Positions 43,901 through 53,440 of a DNA stretch of 64,000 nt are shown here, one piece after another (the stretch's first letter is position 1; the number at the start of each line of letters is the position of its first letter). Under the pieces are notes generated by a model that worked only from the letters and a program-made list of their open reading frames with translations, was not told where the DNA came from and did no database searches. Made by a program: the position numbers and the translations under genes. Source of the stretch: Citrobacter freundii ATCC 8090 = MTCC 1658 = NBRC 12681 (lineage in GTDB: Bacteria; Pseudomonadota; Gammaproteobacteria; Enterobacterales; Enterobacteriaceae); the NCBI RefSeq assembly GCF_011064845.1, contig NZ_CP049015.1, positions 2,108,001-2,172,000 on the forward strand, read 5' to 3'.

Positions 43901-44830
43901 TTACTGAGTGAGATACGAATAAATTTTTTGCGTGTCGTCCAAAGAGCACAGGCGCGTACCCTGATTTAGCGTTGCAGCGCTACCTGCGGCGACGCCGTAA
44001 CGGACAATATCCTCAAAAGGTGCATTCTCAGCCAGTTTAAGCGTCATGGCCCCGACCATACTGTCGCCCGCGCCTACGGTGCTTTGACTTTTCACCGGTG
44101 GCGGAACCACCTGAACGCAGGTATCTCGATCTACGCCCAGCGCCCCTTGCGGCCCAAGCGAGACCACAACGCGGTGCGCTTTTCCACTATGTACGATTTC
44201 CTGTGCGGCCTTGCGCACATCATCGGGCTGTGTCAGTTCTCGATTTACCAGCGCACTCAGTTCTTTGAGGTTAGGTTTGACCAGTTCGATATTGCCGATG
44301 GCTAACGCCGCCGTCAGTGCTTCACCTGAACTGTCGACAATACAGCGGATCCCCTGTTTTTGTGCGGTGGTAATCAGTCGGGTCAACTTCTCAAGCTGTA
44401 CGCCGGGCGGCAAACTACCGCTGATGACCAGCAATGCACCAGATTCAATTTCCAGCACCTGATCCTGAAGTTGGTAGAACTCGTCATCGGTCAGCGCAGC
44501 GCCAGGCATGACAAAACGATACTGTTCGCCGCTGGACTCAACGTGGACATGAAGATTTTGTCGGGTCCAATCTTTGGCTTCGACGGTGGATACGGGAACA
44601 TTTTCGTCGGCGAGCAATGCAACAAGATGCTCTCCGGTTGCACCCCCCGCGGGGAAAACCGCCGTTGCGGTTCCGCCAAGATGAGCAATTGCGCGAGCAA
44701 CGTTGATGCCGCCGCCGCCGGGTTCAAAAACTGGCGAGGTACAACGAAGCTTACCTTCCGGGTAAATTTGCGGGGTGATTGTTGCGCTATCGAGAGAGGG
44801 CGCAAGTGTTAACGTATAGATACGTACCAT
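43901..44830 (-). CDS. pfkB: 6-phosphofructokinase II (PfkB)
   Basis: Minor phosphofructokinase of glycolysis, PfkB/ribokinase family. The 309 residues equal the E. coli length. The N-terminal family signature is GGGGINVARAIAHLGG (about 38-53), and the C-terminal catalytic motif is STVGAGDSMVGAM (about 250-262) with the Asp base. GGAGG precedes the ATG. It is divergent from ydiY across 287 bases. Confidence 0.97.
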   Translation of the reverse strand: MVRIYTLTLAPSLDSATITPQIYPEGKLRCTSPVFEPGGGGINVARAIAHLGGTATAVFPAGGATGEHLVALLADENVPVSTVEAKDWTRQNLHVHVESSGEQYRFVMPGAALTDDEFYQLQDQVLEIESGALLVISGSLPPGVQLEKLTRLITTAQKQGIRCIVDSSGEALTAALAIGNIELVKPNLKELSALVNRELTQPDDVRKAAQEIVHSGKAHRVVVSLGPQGALGVDRDTCVQVVPPPVKSQSTVGAGDSMVGAMTLKLAENAPFEDIVRYGVAAGSAATLNQGTRLCSLDDTQKIYSYLTQ

Positions 44831-45073
44831 CTTTACCTCCTGTTAGGCTGTCCTCAGTCTGGCACTTAACCTCCCGAAAGTGAAGTAATTAACAACATGA
44901 TTTTTCATATCTTTATTTAAAATTATCGTCATAAAGTTATATAAATAAAATAAAGGTTTAGGAACGCTCTTATTCAAAAAATGAAATAAGAATTTATTGC
45001 TATGTTATTCGAGTCTTTTTATAATTTGTTACCTTTCAAGGGTCTTTTGTCATTGATCCATATGAAAGTTTCC

Positions 45074-45097
45074 GAGACCGTAATGGTCTCTTTTTTT
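45074..45097 (+). terminator. intrinsic terminator in the leader of ydiY
   Basis: GAGACC (45074-45079) pairs with GGTCTC (45085-45090) around a 5-base loop, followed by seven Ts (45091-45097). It ends 20 bases before the ydiY ATG and follows no upstream gene on this strand (pfkB is divergent). It therefore either ends a small leader RNA or acts as an attenuator for ydiY. Confidence 0.75.
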
Positions 45098-45117
45098 GTT
45101 GTACGGACTCTTAATAA

Positions 45118-45876
45118 ATGAAGCTTTTGAAGACAGTGCCCGCAGCATTACTGCTGACGGGAGGCCTGCTTGCGTCAATGCATGCTGCCGCCGATGATTC
45201 CGTTTTTACTGTCATGGATGACCCTTCCAGCGCGAAAAAACCCTTTGAAGGTAACCTGAACGCGGGATATCTCGCCCAGTCAGGCAACACAAAAAGTTCT
45301 TCTTTAACCGCAGATACCACCATGACCTGGTACGGCCAAACGACCGCATGGTCTCTGTGGGGAAATGCCAGTAATACCTCCTCAAATGATGAGCGTTCAT
45401 CGGAGAAATATGCCGTAGGTGGCCGTAGTCGTTACAACATGACCGACTATGACTATCTCTTTGGACAGGCCAGCTGGTTGACCGACCGCTACAACGGCTA
45501 CCGCGAGCGTGACGTGCTGACTGCGGGTTATGGTCGTCAGTTCCTCAACGGGCCTGTGCACAGCTTCCGTTTCGAATTCGGTCCTGGCGTGCGCTATGAC
45601 GAGCACACGGATGGCACCACCGAAACACAGCCGCTGGGCTATGCGTCCGGGGCCTATGCATGGCAGATGACGGACAATACCAAGTTTACTCAGGGTGTGT
45701 CGGTATTCGGCGCTGACGATACCACACTCAACTCTGAAACTGCCCTGAACGTTGCTATCAACGAACACTTTGGGTTAAAGGTGGCTTACAACGTGACCTG
45801 GAACTCTGAACCACCGGCAACAGCGCCGGAGCATACCGATCGCCGCACGACAGTTTCCCTCGGCTATCGGATGTAG
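45118..45876 (+). CDS. ydiY: YdiY, DUF481 family outer-membrane-type protein
   Basis: Exported protein of 252 residues, the E. coli length. The signal peptide is about residues 1-25 (ending HAAA). The rest alternates hydrophobic and polar residues, with repeated aromatic turns (GYLAQSGNTKSSSLTADTTM, and YGRQFLNGPVHSFRFEFGPG) ending in SLGYRM, the pattern of a small outer-membrane beta-barrel (salt-induced YdiY, DUF481). Reported as acid-inducible in E. coli. The ribosome site before the ATG is weak (GGAC), and an intrinsic terminator lies just upstream. Confidence 0.93.
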   Translation: MKLLKTVPAALLLTGGLLASMHAAADDSVFTVMDDPSSAKKPFEGNLNAGYLAQSGNTKSSSLTADTTMTWYGQTTAWSLWGNASNTSSNDERSSEKYAVGGRSRYNMTDYDYLFGQASWLTDRYNGYRERDVLTAGYGRQFLNGPVHSFRFEFGPGVRYDEHTDGTTETQPLGYASGAYAWQMTDNTKFTQGVSVFGADDTTLNSETALNVAINEHFGLKVAYNVTWNSEPPATAPEHTDRRTTVSLGYRM

Positions 45877-45880
45877 TGAC

Positions 45881-45910
45881 AAGCCGGGTCAAATAAATGG
45901 CCTGGCTTTT
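45881..45910 (+). terminator. terminator of ydiY
   Basis: AAGCCGGG (45881-45888) pairs with CCTGGCTT (45901-45908) with one G-U pair, followed by TT (the stem ends in TT, giving four Ts), 5 bases past the ydiY stop. Confidence 0.7.
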
Positions 45911-46040
45911 CTAAATTAAAGTTAAGTTTATTTAATATTTAATTTGCGTTTTATTTTTCTACCTGGCCATAACGCGTTATTTTCAGACGAATTCGATTAA
46001 TCGATAAATAAACGAAATCGGAACAGCGGGTGAGCGTCAT

Positions 46041-46148
46041 TTAGCCCCAGATCATCGCAGCCCAGCGCAGCATCAACATGGCCGCACAAATAACGAGCAG
46101 AATCACAACCATCTTCCAGTGTTTCTTCGCAAAGCGATTTGTGGGCAT
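46041..46148 (-). CDS. yniD: YniD, 35-residue membrane protein
   Basis: Very small single-pass membrane protein, 35 residues. The translation starts MPTNRFAKKHWKMVV and ends RWAAMIWG, with a central hydrophobic helix and a basic N-terminus, matching remembered E. coli YniD nearly residue for residue. AGGA lies 8 bases before the ATG at 46148. It sits between ydiY and the IS region, as expected from E. coli order. Function unknown; the N-in, C-out topology is inferred from the basic N-terminus. Confidence 0.88.
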   Translation of the reverse strand: MPTNRFAKKHWKMVVILLVICAAMLMLRWAAMIWG

Positions 46149-46975
46149 TGTTTTTTTCCTGCACAGATTAGATGACTTGAATCGCCACGGGTTTAACAGA
46201 CACCTCGGAGTCATTTAAAATGACTTAAAGAGAGGTGCACATGAGCAGTAAGCGTTATCCTGAAGAGTTTAAAATTGAAGCAGTCAAACAGGTTGTTGAT
46301 CGTGGCCATTCTGTTTCCGGTGTCGCAACACGTCTCGATATCACTACCCACAGTCTTTATGCCTGGATAAAGAAATACGGGCCGGACTCTTCCACCAACA
46401 CCTGTTGTTGGCCTGTTCGTCTACTCTGCCGGGTTCTGAATGTTCATCCGAGTGGGGTTTTACACCTGGCTTCAGCAGCCGCATTCACTACGGCTTCAGG
46501 CGGATCTCAGACTGACAGGACAAATCAAACAGTTCTGGCTGGAGTCCGGTTGCGTTTATGGCTATCGCAAAATCCATCTCGACCTGCGAGATAGCGGGCA
46601 CAATGTGGGATTAACCGGGTCTGGCGACTGATGAAGCGTGCCGGGATAAAGGCTCAGGTCGGATATCGAAGCCCACGAGCGCGTAAAGGTGAAGTCAGTA
46701 TCGTGACACCCAACAGGCTCCAGCGACAGTTCAACCCGGAAGCTCCGGATGAACGTTGGGTAACGGACATAACTTACATCCGAACCCACGAAGGCTGGCT
46801 GTATCTGGCCGTAGTTGTTGACCTGTTCTCGCGCAAAGTTATCGGCTGGTCAATGCAACCCCGGATGACAAAAGATATTGTTCTGAATGCGCTTTTGATG
46901 GCCGTGTGGCGACGTACTCCTCAAAAACAGGTGCTGGTTCATTCTGAACAGGGTAGTCATGTAAATAGACCCGTT

Positions 46976-47833
46976 TTAGTTCCATGCATTTTTTGAGATC
47001 CCGGCCAAATGATTGTGTTGCCGATATTCCTCCGGCGTCATATTGTTCAGTGATTCATGAGGGCGTTCACAGTTATATTCTGACACCCATCTTTCCGTGA
47101 TTTCCCGCACTTCATTCAGCGTTCTGAACAGATAAAAATCGAGTATTTCTGTACGGTATGTTCGGTTAAAGCGCTCAATAAAAGCGTTCTGCGTCGGCTT
47201 ACCCGGCTGGATAAACTCCAGTTTTACTGCATGTTTCTCTGCCCATTCAGCCAGTGCCAGTGAGATAAATTCCGGACCGTTATCCATACGTAGCATGACC
47301 GGATAGCCGCGATTTGCCGCAATCCTGTCGAGTACACGGACCACGCGCAGAGCTGGCAGATTCAGATCGATTTCAATCGACAACGCCTCACGGTTAAAGT
47401 CATCAACGACATTGAACGTGCGAAAACGACGGCCACAGACCAGGGCATCATGCATAAAATCAACAGACCAGCTCTGGTTCAGTGCTTCCGGCGTGGCCAG
47501 TGGCGAAGGATTACGCACCGGCAACCGCTGTTTGCCCTTTCGGCGAAAATTCAGCTTCAGCAGACAATAAATACGATGGATCCTTTTGTGATTCCACGGG
47601 TGTCCCTGCCGCCGCAACACCTGGAAAAGTTTTGGAAAACCGTATCGTGGGTATCGCTCTGCCACTGCCTGTAACGCGACAATAACGGGTTCGTCACGCG
47701 TGGGATCCGGGCGGTAATGGTAAACCGTTCTGCTCAGGTTCAGACTCCGGCAGGCCTGACGGATACTGAGTCCGAATGTCGTTACCAGATGAGTGACCAG
47801 CTCACGCTTAAAGGCTGGTTTTAAAGCTTTTTT
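46976..47833 (-). CDS. IS3-family transposase OrfB (inner element)
   Basis: Catalytic half of the transposase, rve integrase core. The frame is open from the slippery site to the stop at 46976; a GTG at 47665 would give a shorter 229-residue product, but the frame extends back to KKALKPAFKRELVTH, matching normal OrfB N-termini. DDE residues are in WSVDFMHDAL, LRMDNGPEF and NAFIERFNRTYR. It ends AGISKNAWN. Expressed as an OrfAB fusion by -1 frameshift. Confidence 0.88.
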   Translation of the reverse strand, partial: KKALKPAFKRELVTHLVTTFGLSIRQACRSLNLSRTVYHYRPDPTRDEPVIVALQAVAERYPRYGFPKLFQVLRRQGHPWNHKRIHRIYCLLKLNFRRKGKQRLPVRNPSPLATPEALNQSWSVDFMHDALVCGRRFRTFNVVDDFNREALSIEIDLNLPALRVVRVLDRIAANRGYPVMLRMDNGPEFISLALAEWAEKHAVKLEFIQPGKPTQNAFIERFNRTYRTEILDFYLFRTLNEVREITERWVSEYNCERPHESLNNMTPEEYRQHNHLAGISKNAWN

Positions 47834-48087
47834 TCGATAACGTCTTTCAGCGCCCGGTTCTCAAGGCTCAGGTCGGCAAACATCTGTTTGAGACGTCGGT
47901 TCTCGTCCTCAAGATCTTTGATCTTTTTAATATCAGAAGCCTCCATGCCGCCGTATCTGGACTTCCAGTTGTAGTAGGTGGCTTCAGAAATACCGGCCTC
48001 CCGGCAGACATCTTTAACAGTTCGTCCGGTTTCAACCGACTTAATCACAGCGATAATCTGATGCTCAGTAAAACGGGCTTTACGCAT
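47821..48087 (-). CDS. IS3-family transposase OrfA (inner element)
   Basis: 88-residue DNA-binding half: helix-turn-helix (FTEHQIIAVIKSVETG, then VCREAGISEATYYNWKSRYG) followed by a leucine-zipper-like coiled coil (KIKDLEDENRRLKQMFADLS). It ends EKKL at a slippery A-AAA-AAG (minus strand 47833-47827) that shifts ribosomes into OrfB. GGAG precedes the ATG at a good distance. Confidence 0.88.
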   Translation of the reverse strand: MRKARFTEHQIIAVIKSVETGRTVKDVCREAGISEATYYNWKSRYGGMEASDIKKIKDLEDENRRLKQMFADLSLENRALKDVIEKKL

Positions 48088-48460
48088 AGCGATCTCCTTC
48101 GTTGGCAGATTGATTATGCCGGATGATCTCTAAATGTGAATGGCACGATTATGCGGGCTACTTACAGTCAGTACACAGTCGTTCCTGAAATCACACGGTC
48201 TGGAGGGCAGTATGAGCCGTCGTGGTAACTGTCACGACAACGCAGTTGCAGAATGCTTTTTCCAGCTACTGAAGCGTGAACGGATAAAGAAAAAGATCTA
48301 CGGAACACGGGAAGAAGCACGCAGCGATATTTTTGATTACATCGAAATGTTTTATAACAGTAAGCGTCGGCTTGGTTCGAGTGATCAGATGCCACCGACG
48401 GAATATGAAAAACAATATTATCAACGGCTCGGAAGTGTCTAGATTATCCGTGGCGATTCA

Positions 48461-48617
48461 GTTTGCTGGTAGAGATGGTGAAAAAATAACATTCTATAAG
48501 CAAGGATCCTCTAACACCAACCTGATATCAACTGAAAGCATTGATGGGCAATCAACTGTGGCGCTAACTGCTGGGATGATAATAACCATTCAATTCTTAC
48601 AGAGTATTGGCCAGTGA
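48461..48617 (+). pseudogene. C-terminal fragment of an unidentified protein, cut by the IS
   Basis: Immediately after the outer IS end the frame is open for 51 codons (FAGRDGEKITFYKQGSS, later STVALTAGMIITIQFLQ) to TGA at 48617. It has no start of its own and reads like the tail of a larger protein. I do not recognise the family; a phage structural or adhesin-type tail end is possible given the context, but this is a guess. It is AT-rich like the acyltransferase beside it. Confidence 0.45.
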
Positions 48618-48695
48618 GGTTGCGTATCAAAGCAGACTTAACATTATCATTATTACTAAGCAACCAGTATGACTCATTCTGGTTGCTTAGTATTT

Positions 48696-49715
48696 TTAAA
48701 CAAAATTCTTTAATAAAGGTATTTTCTTTAAAGCTGCACAAATGCAAAATGATATTATAAGAGTTAATGGTGGTATTAAAATTAAATACCAAACATAACC
48801 ATCACCTTCTTTATGTATGTATGTAGTATATATGAGAGACAATCTTGAATAGATAAACATGTGAATGCAATAAATTCCTAGCGAAACCGTTGATATCAAT
48901 CCAATTAACTGTGATGTGTTACTTTTCACTTTAGTCTTGTAGCGCATCAAGATAACACAAAAAAATGATATTGCTGATGCTGCAACCAAAGGCGACGTGT
49001 AACTATAAAACTCTTGGTATGTGAATCCAGATAGTTTGCTATTTGATATGGTAAACAATGTCGTTGCTACAGTAGACAATATAAAAATAATTGAATATTG
49101 ATATGTTTTTATTTTTATACTATCAATGTGTCTTAATCCAACGCCTACTATAGCGTATCCTGCAATTCCAACTATCTGTGATATATTATATGATGTTGTT
49201 ATTGGGGTGCTGAACCCTAATATAGCTGATAGCCATGGTAGTGTTGATCCAAATACAAGCCAAATAAAAAACAGAATCAACATTCCTTCTTTCCCATAGC
49301 ATTCATTAAAAGAAGATATCAACGGTATTAATAAGTAAATGCCTATTATTGCATACAAGTACCATAGATGAAACATAGTTGGCCCAGATATAATGTCTAG
49401 CGCAAATGAAATGCTGAAAATATCTTTGTTATTAAGGTAACCATAGAAATATGACCATGCAATAATTGGTGGTAATATTTTCACAATTCTTTTCTTAACA
49501 AACTCCATGTAGCTTTTGTACTTTCGGGCCATTAAGTATGCGGAAATTATTATAAATACTGGAACTGCTATTCTGGATATAGAGTTCATAACAACAGATA
49601 AATACCAATCAGGATCAAGGCTATATGGTATATTGCCAGCTACATGAATAATAATTACAAATATACATGATATTGCTCTCATTAATTCAATTTGTTGGTT
49701 TTTATTGTTTTCCAT
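48696..49715 (-). CDS. membrane acyltransferase 3 family protein
   Basis: Integral membrane protein of 339 residues with about ten hydrophobic segments, of the acyltransferase-3 family (OafA, WecH, phage Oac). The conserved His is in FVIIIHVAGNIP near residue 23, and RIAVPVFIIISAYLMARKY is the usual second motif. Such proteins O-acetylate surface polysaccharides; the acceptor here is unknown. The gene is visibly AT-rich compared with its surroundings, uses A/T-ending codons, and has no counterpart in the E. coli order before thrS. These are signs of horizontal transfer, probably with a prophage or island. Confidence 0.85.
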   Translation of the reverse strand: MENNKNQQIELMRAISCIFVIIIHVAGNIPYSLDPDWYLSVVMNSISRIAVPVFIIISAYLMARKYKSYMEFVKKRIVKILPPIIAWSYFYGYLNNKDIFSISFALDIISGPTMFHLWYLYAIIGIYLLIPLISSFNECYGKEGMLILFFIWLVFGSTLPWLSAILGFSTPITTSYNISQIVGIAGYAIVGVGLRHIDSIKIKTYQYSIIFILSTVATTLFTISNSKLSGFTYQEFYSYTSPLVAASAISFFCVILMRYKTKVKSNTSQLIGLISTVSLGIYCIHMFIYSRLSLIYTTYIHKEGDGYVWYLILIPPLTLIISFCICAALKKIPLLKNFV

Positions 49716-50160
49716 TTTGAAATGCTCATATGAAATCTAATTCAAGTTTATCTTAGCGTAGTAGTTTAACACTAAAAGATAATTGCATTGCTACTTGATC
49801 GCGAACTGAATACAAAATATTTTTAGCTTCTATGTTTCCATGCAAGACGGACAAGTCCACTCAGGTGGGCTTTTTGATAGGCCTGGTGAGACAAAAACGG
49901 GACACACAAAGCTTTGCGTCGGTTTGCAGGGCTTTGTGCTGCTCTCACTTAGTCGATCGCATCCATTGTTGCAAGACAATTTGAATCAATGTGAAACAGA
50001 GTGATGCAATCACCACTTTTTTAGTGTTACCATCGTTTTACCGGGTGGGGGACTGAGGATGTCAGTTTTTCATTTGTGTACCAGATTGTGTACCAATTTA
50101 GCGATTGTTGGTTAGATGGTTGCACAACTTACTGTAAACAAATAAATTTTCTCTTTGTAT
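49716..50160. other. intergenic region before thrS with possible island edge
   Basis: 487 bases lie between the acyltransferase and thrS. They hold an intrinsic terminator on the plus strand (49853-49875), a direct repeat of TTGTGTACCA (50074-50083, 50086-50095) that could be integrase arm sites, and the thrS leader. Composition changes from AT-rich to normal across about 49,860. No gene seen. Confidence 0.5.
49853..49875 (+). terminator. intrinsic terminator left of thrS
   Basis: AAGTCCAC (49853-49860) and GTGGGCTT (49865-49872) pair with one G-U and a 4-base loop, followed by Ts to 49875. No intact gene precedes it on this strand, so it is probably a leftover from a lost gene. Confidence 0.65.
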
Positions 50161-50181
50161 GTGATCTTACGTGTGGGTCAC
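50161..50181 (+). promoter_or_regulatory. thrS translational operator hairpin
   Basis: GTGATC (50161-50166) pairs with GGGTCAC region (50176-50181) leaving a loop containing CGT at 50170-50172. In E. coli this hairpin mimics the tRNA-Thr anticodon arm (anticodon CGU), binds threonyl-tRNA synthetase and represses thrS. The ribosome site AAGGA follows at 50192-50196. Confidence 0.75.
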
Positions 50182-50202
50182 CACTGCAAATAAGGATATA
50201 AC

Positions 50203-52131
50203 ATGCCTGTTATTACTCTTCCTGATGGCAGCCAACGCCATTACGACCACGCTGTAAGCCCCATGGATGTTGCGCTGGACATCGGTCCAGGCCTGGCGAA
50301 AGCCACTATTGCTGGCCGTGTTGACGGTGAGCTGGTAGATGCTTCCGATCTGATTGAGCATGATGCGAAGCTCTCCATCATCACCGCGAAGGATGAAGAA
50401 GGTCTGGAGATCATTCGTCACTCCTGTGCGCACCTGTTAGGGCACGCGATCAAACAACTCTGGCCGCACACCAAAATGGCGATCGGACCGGTTGTTGATA
50501 ACGGTTTTTACTACGATATCGATCTTGACCGTACGTTAACCCAGGAAGACGTCGACGCGCTTGAGAAGCGGATGCACGAGCTCGCTGAGAAAAACTACGA
50601 TGTCATTAAGAAGAAAGTCAGCTGGTACGAAGCTCGTGAAACCTTCGTGAAGCGTGGCGAGACCTATAAAGTCTCCATTCTTGATGAAAACATTGCCCAT
50701 GATGACAAGCCTGGCTTGTACCATCATGAAGAATATGTCGATATGTGCCGTGGCCCGCACGTGCCGAATATGCGTTTCTGCCATCACTTCAAACTGATGA
50801 AGACCGCTGGGGCATACTGGCGTGGCGACAGCAATAACAAGATGCTGCAGCGTATTTATGGTACTGCATGGGCAGATAAAAAAGCCCTGAATGCCTACCT
50901 GCAACGTCTGGAAGAAGCGGCCAAACGCGACCACCGTAAAATCGGCAAGCAGCTTGACCTGTATCACATGCAGGAAGAAGCGCCGGGTATGGTGTTCTGG
51001 CACAACGATGGCTGGACTATCTTCCGTGAACTGGAAGTCTTTGTTCGCTCAAAACTGAAAGAATACCAGTATCAGGAAGTGAAAGGTCCGTTCATGATGG
51101 ACCGCGTGCTGTGGGAAAAAACAGGTCACTGGGACAACTACAAAGATGCGATGTTCACCACCTCTTCTGAGAACCGTGAATACTGCATTAAGCCAATGAA
51201 CTGCCCTGGCCACGTACAGATCTTTAATCAGGGTCTGAAATCCTATCGAGATCTGCCGCTGCGTATGGCTGAGTTTGGTAGCTGCCACCGTAATGAACCG
51301 TCAGGTGCGCTGCATGGCCTGATGCGTGTTCGTGGCTTCACTCAAGATGATGCGCATATCTTCTGTACTGAAGAGCAGATTCGTGATGAAGTTAACGCGT
51401 GCATTCGTATGGTCTACGATATGTACAGCACCTTTGGCTTCGAGAAAATCGTCGTCAAACTGTCCACTCGCCCCGAAAAACGTATCGGTAGCGATGAAAT
51501 GTGGGACCGTGCTGAAGCTGACCTGGCCGTTGCGCTGGAAGAAAACAACATCCCGTTTGAGTTCCAACTGGGTGAGGGCGCGTTCTACGGTCCGAAAATT
51601 GAATTTACCCTGTATGACTGCCTCGATCGTGCATGGCAGTGCGGTACTGTACAGCTGGACTTCTCCCTGCCGTCCCGTTTAAGCGCCTCTTACGTTGGCG
51701 AAAACAACGAACGTCAGGTGCCGGTTATGATTCACCGTGCAATTCTTGGGTCGATGGAACGTTTCATCGGTATCCTGACTGAAGAGTTCGCTGGCTTCTT
51801 CCCGACCTGGCTTGCGCCGGTTCAGGTTGTGGTCATGAACATCACCGATTCTCAGTCTGAATACGTTAACGAATTAACGCAGAAACTACAAAATGCGGGT
51901 ATTCGTGTAAAAGCAGACTTGAGAAATGAGAAGATTGGCTTTAAAATCCGCGAGCACACTTTACGTCGTGTCCCTTACATGTTGGTCTGTGGCGACAAAG
52001 AGGTAGAAGCAGGCAAAGTTGCCGTGCGCACCCGTCGTGGCAAAGACTTGGGCAGCCTGGACGTAAATGAAGTGATTGAGAAGCTGCAACAAGAGATTCG
52101 CAGCCGCAGTCTTCAACAACTGGAGGAATAA
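50203..52131 (+). CDS. thrS: threonyl-tRNA synthetase
   Basis: Class II aminoacyl-tRNA synthetase charging tRNA-Thr. The 642 residues equal the E. coli length. Order: TGS domain (1-60), editing domain with [14 protein letters not shown] (His73, His77) and [10 protein letters not shown], catalytic core with motif 2 ([21 protein letters not shown]) and motif 3 ([13 protein letters not shown]), zinc Cys334 in NCPGHVQ, and the C-terminal anticodon-binding domain. It starts the translation operon and represses itself through its leader. Confidence 0.98.
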   Translation: MPVITLPDGSQRHYDHAVSPMDVALDIGPGLAKATIAGRVDGELVDASDLIEHDAKLSIITAKDEEGLEIIRHSCAHLLGHAIKQLWPHTKMAIGPVVDNGFYYDIDLDRTLTQEDVDALEKRMHELAEKNYDVIKKKVSWYEARETFVKRGETYKVSILDENIAHDDKPGLYHHEEYVDMCRGPHVPNMRFCHHFKLMKTAGAYWRGDSNNKMLQRIYGTAWADKKALNAYLQRLEEAAKRDHRKIGKQLDLYHMQEEAPGMVFWHNDGWTIFRELEVFVRSKLKEYQYQEVKGPFMMDRVLWEKTGHWDNYKDAMFTTSSENREYCIKPMNCPGHVQIFNQGLKSYRDLPLRMAEFGSCHRNEPSGALHGLMRVRGFTQDDAHIFCTEEQIRDEVNACIRMVYDMYSTFGFEKIVVKLSTRPEKRIGSDEMWDRAEADLAVALEENNIPFEFQLGEGAFYGPKIEFTLYDCLDRAWQCGTVQLDFSLPSRLSASYVGENNERQVPVMIHRAILGSMERFIGILTEEFAGFFPTWLAPVQVVVMNITDSQSEYVNELTQKLQNAGIRVKADLRNEKIGFKIREHTLRRVPYMLVCGDKEVEAGKVAVRTRRGKDLGSLDVNEVIEKLQQEIRSRSLQQLEE

Positions 52132-52677
<546 letters not shown>

Positions 52678-52696
52678 GGCCTTCAAGTAGCAATGT

Positions 52697-52720
52697 CTGT
52701 GGAGCCTACGGGTTCCACAG
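52697..52720 (+). promoter_or_regulatory. stem-loop before rpmI (L20 operator region)
   Basis: CTGTGGAGCC (52697-52706) and GGTTCCACAG (52711-52720) form a 10-bp stem with one G-U and a TACG loop. In E. coli the RNA between infC and rpmI holds the sites bound by L20 to repress rpmI and rplT. This is the obvious candidate part of it; no T run follows, so it is not a terminator. Confidence 0.6.
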
Positions 52721-52749
52721 CCGTTGTTCGCCTACGTTTCGTTTATTAA

Positions 52750-52971
<222 letters not shown>

Positions 52972-53002
52972 GCCGTTAACGTTTAATTCATTTTTTTACT
53001 AA

Positions 53003-53383
<381 letters not shown>

Positions 53384-53391
53384 GCCGGTGA

Positions 53392-53419
53392 AAAGAGGGA
53401 GCCTGGCTCCCTCTCTTTT
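53392..53419 (+). terminator. terminator after rplT
   Basis: GAGGGAGC (53395-53402) pairs with GCTCCCTC (53406-53413), loop CTG, followed by TCTTTTA. It lies 9 bases past the rplT stop and would partly separate rpmI-rplT from pheMST. Confidence 0.85.
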
Positions 53420-53440
53420 ATTTGCAGTACAATCAATTAG

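Larger units (their letters stand above)
46960..48166 (-). mobile_element. intact-looking IS3-family element (IS407-group-like) inside the older IS
   Basis: 1,207 bases bounded by related ends, TGTAAATAGACCCG at 46960 and (on the other strand) TGTAAGTAGCCCGC from 48166. GTCA flanks both sides (46956-46959 and 48167-48170), a 4-base target duplication typical of the IS407 group. Removing the element and one GTCA restores GGTAGTCAGTACACA, coding QGSQYT of the host transposase, which proves the insertion point. Both orfs are open and joined by a slippery site, so it looks recently active. Exact name not assigned. Confidence 0.9.
46241..48442 (+). pseudogene. remnant transposase of the outer IS3-family element
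   Basis: orfA begins MSSKRYPEEFKIEAV (46241) with the helix-turn-helix half, then jumps after KKYGPDSS straight into orfB sequence (CWPVRLLCRVLNV), so the orfA end and orfB start are deleted. A one-base loss near 46598 shifts the frame (LDLRDSG, then out of frame), which resumes as MKRAGIKAQVGYRSP. The DDE core follows (ERWVTDITYI, VLVHSEQGS). The second IS then interrupts it; the remainder resumes after 48166 as SQYT. About 14 further bases are missing before SFLKSHGLEGSMSRRGNCHDNAVAE, which ends YYQRLGSV. It cannot make a functional transposase. Confidence 0.85.
46178..48460 (+). mobile_element. degenerate IS3-family element, split by a second IS
   Basis: The ends are imperfect inverted repeats: TGAATCGCCACGG from 46178 inward and its complement CCGTGGCGATTCA ending at 48460, extended by ACACCTC/AGTGTCT words. 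Its orfA/orfB remnants read rightward. The flanks (ACT left, GTT right) do not match, so no target duplication remains; one flank has been lost or rearranged. A 1,207-base element sits inside it at 46960-48166. Without that and its 4-base duplication it is about 1,072 bases, shorter than the ~1.2 kb of intact relatives because of internal deletions. The family resembles ISEhe3-type elements by memory. Confidence 0.85.

Noticed and set aside
48333..48617. 94-codon frame read as one gene
   Set aside because: Its first half is an out-of-frame reading of the IS transposase end; only the part after 48460 is outside the IS, and is listed as a fragment.
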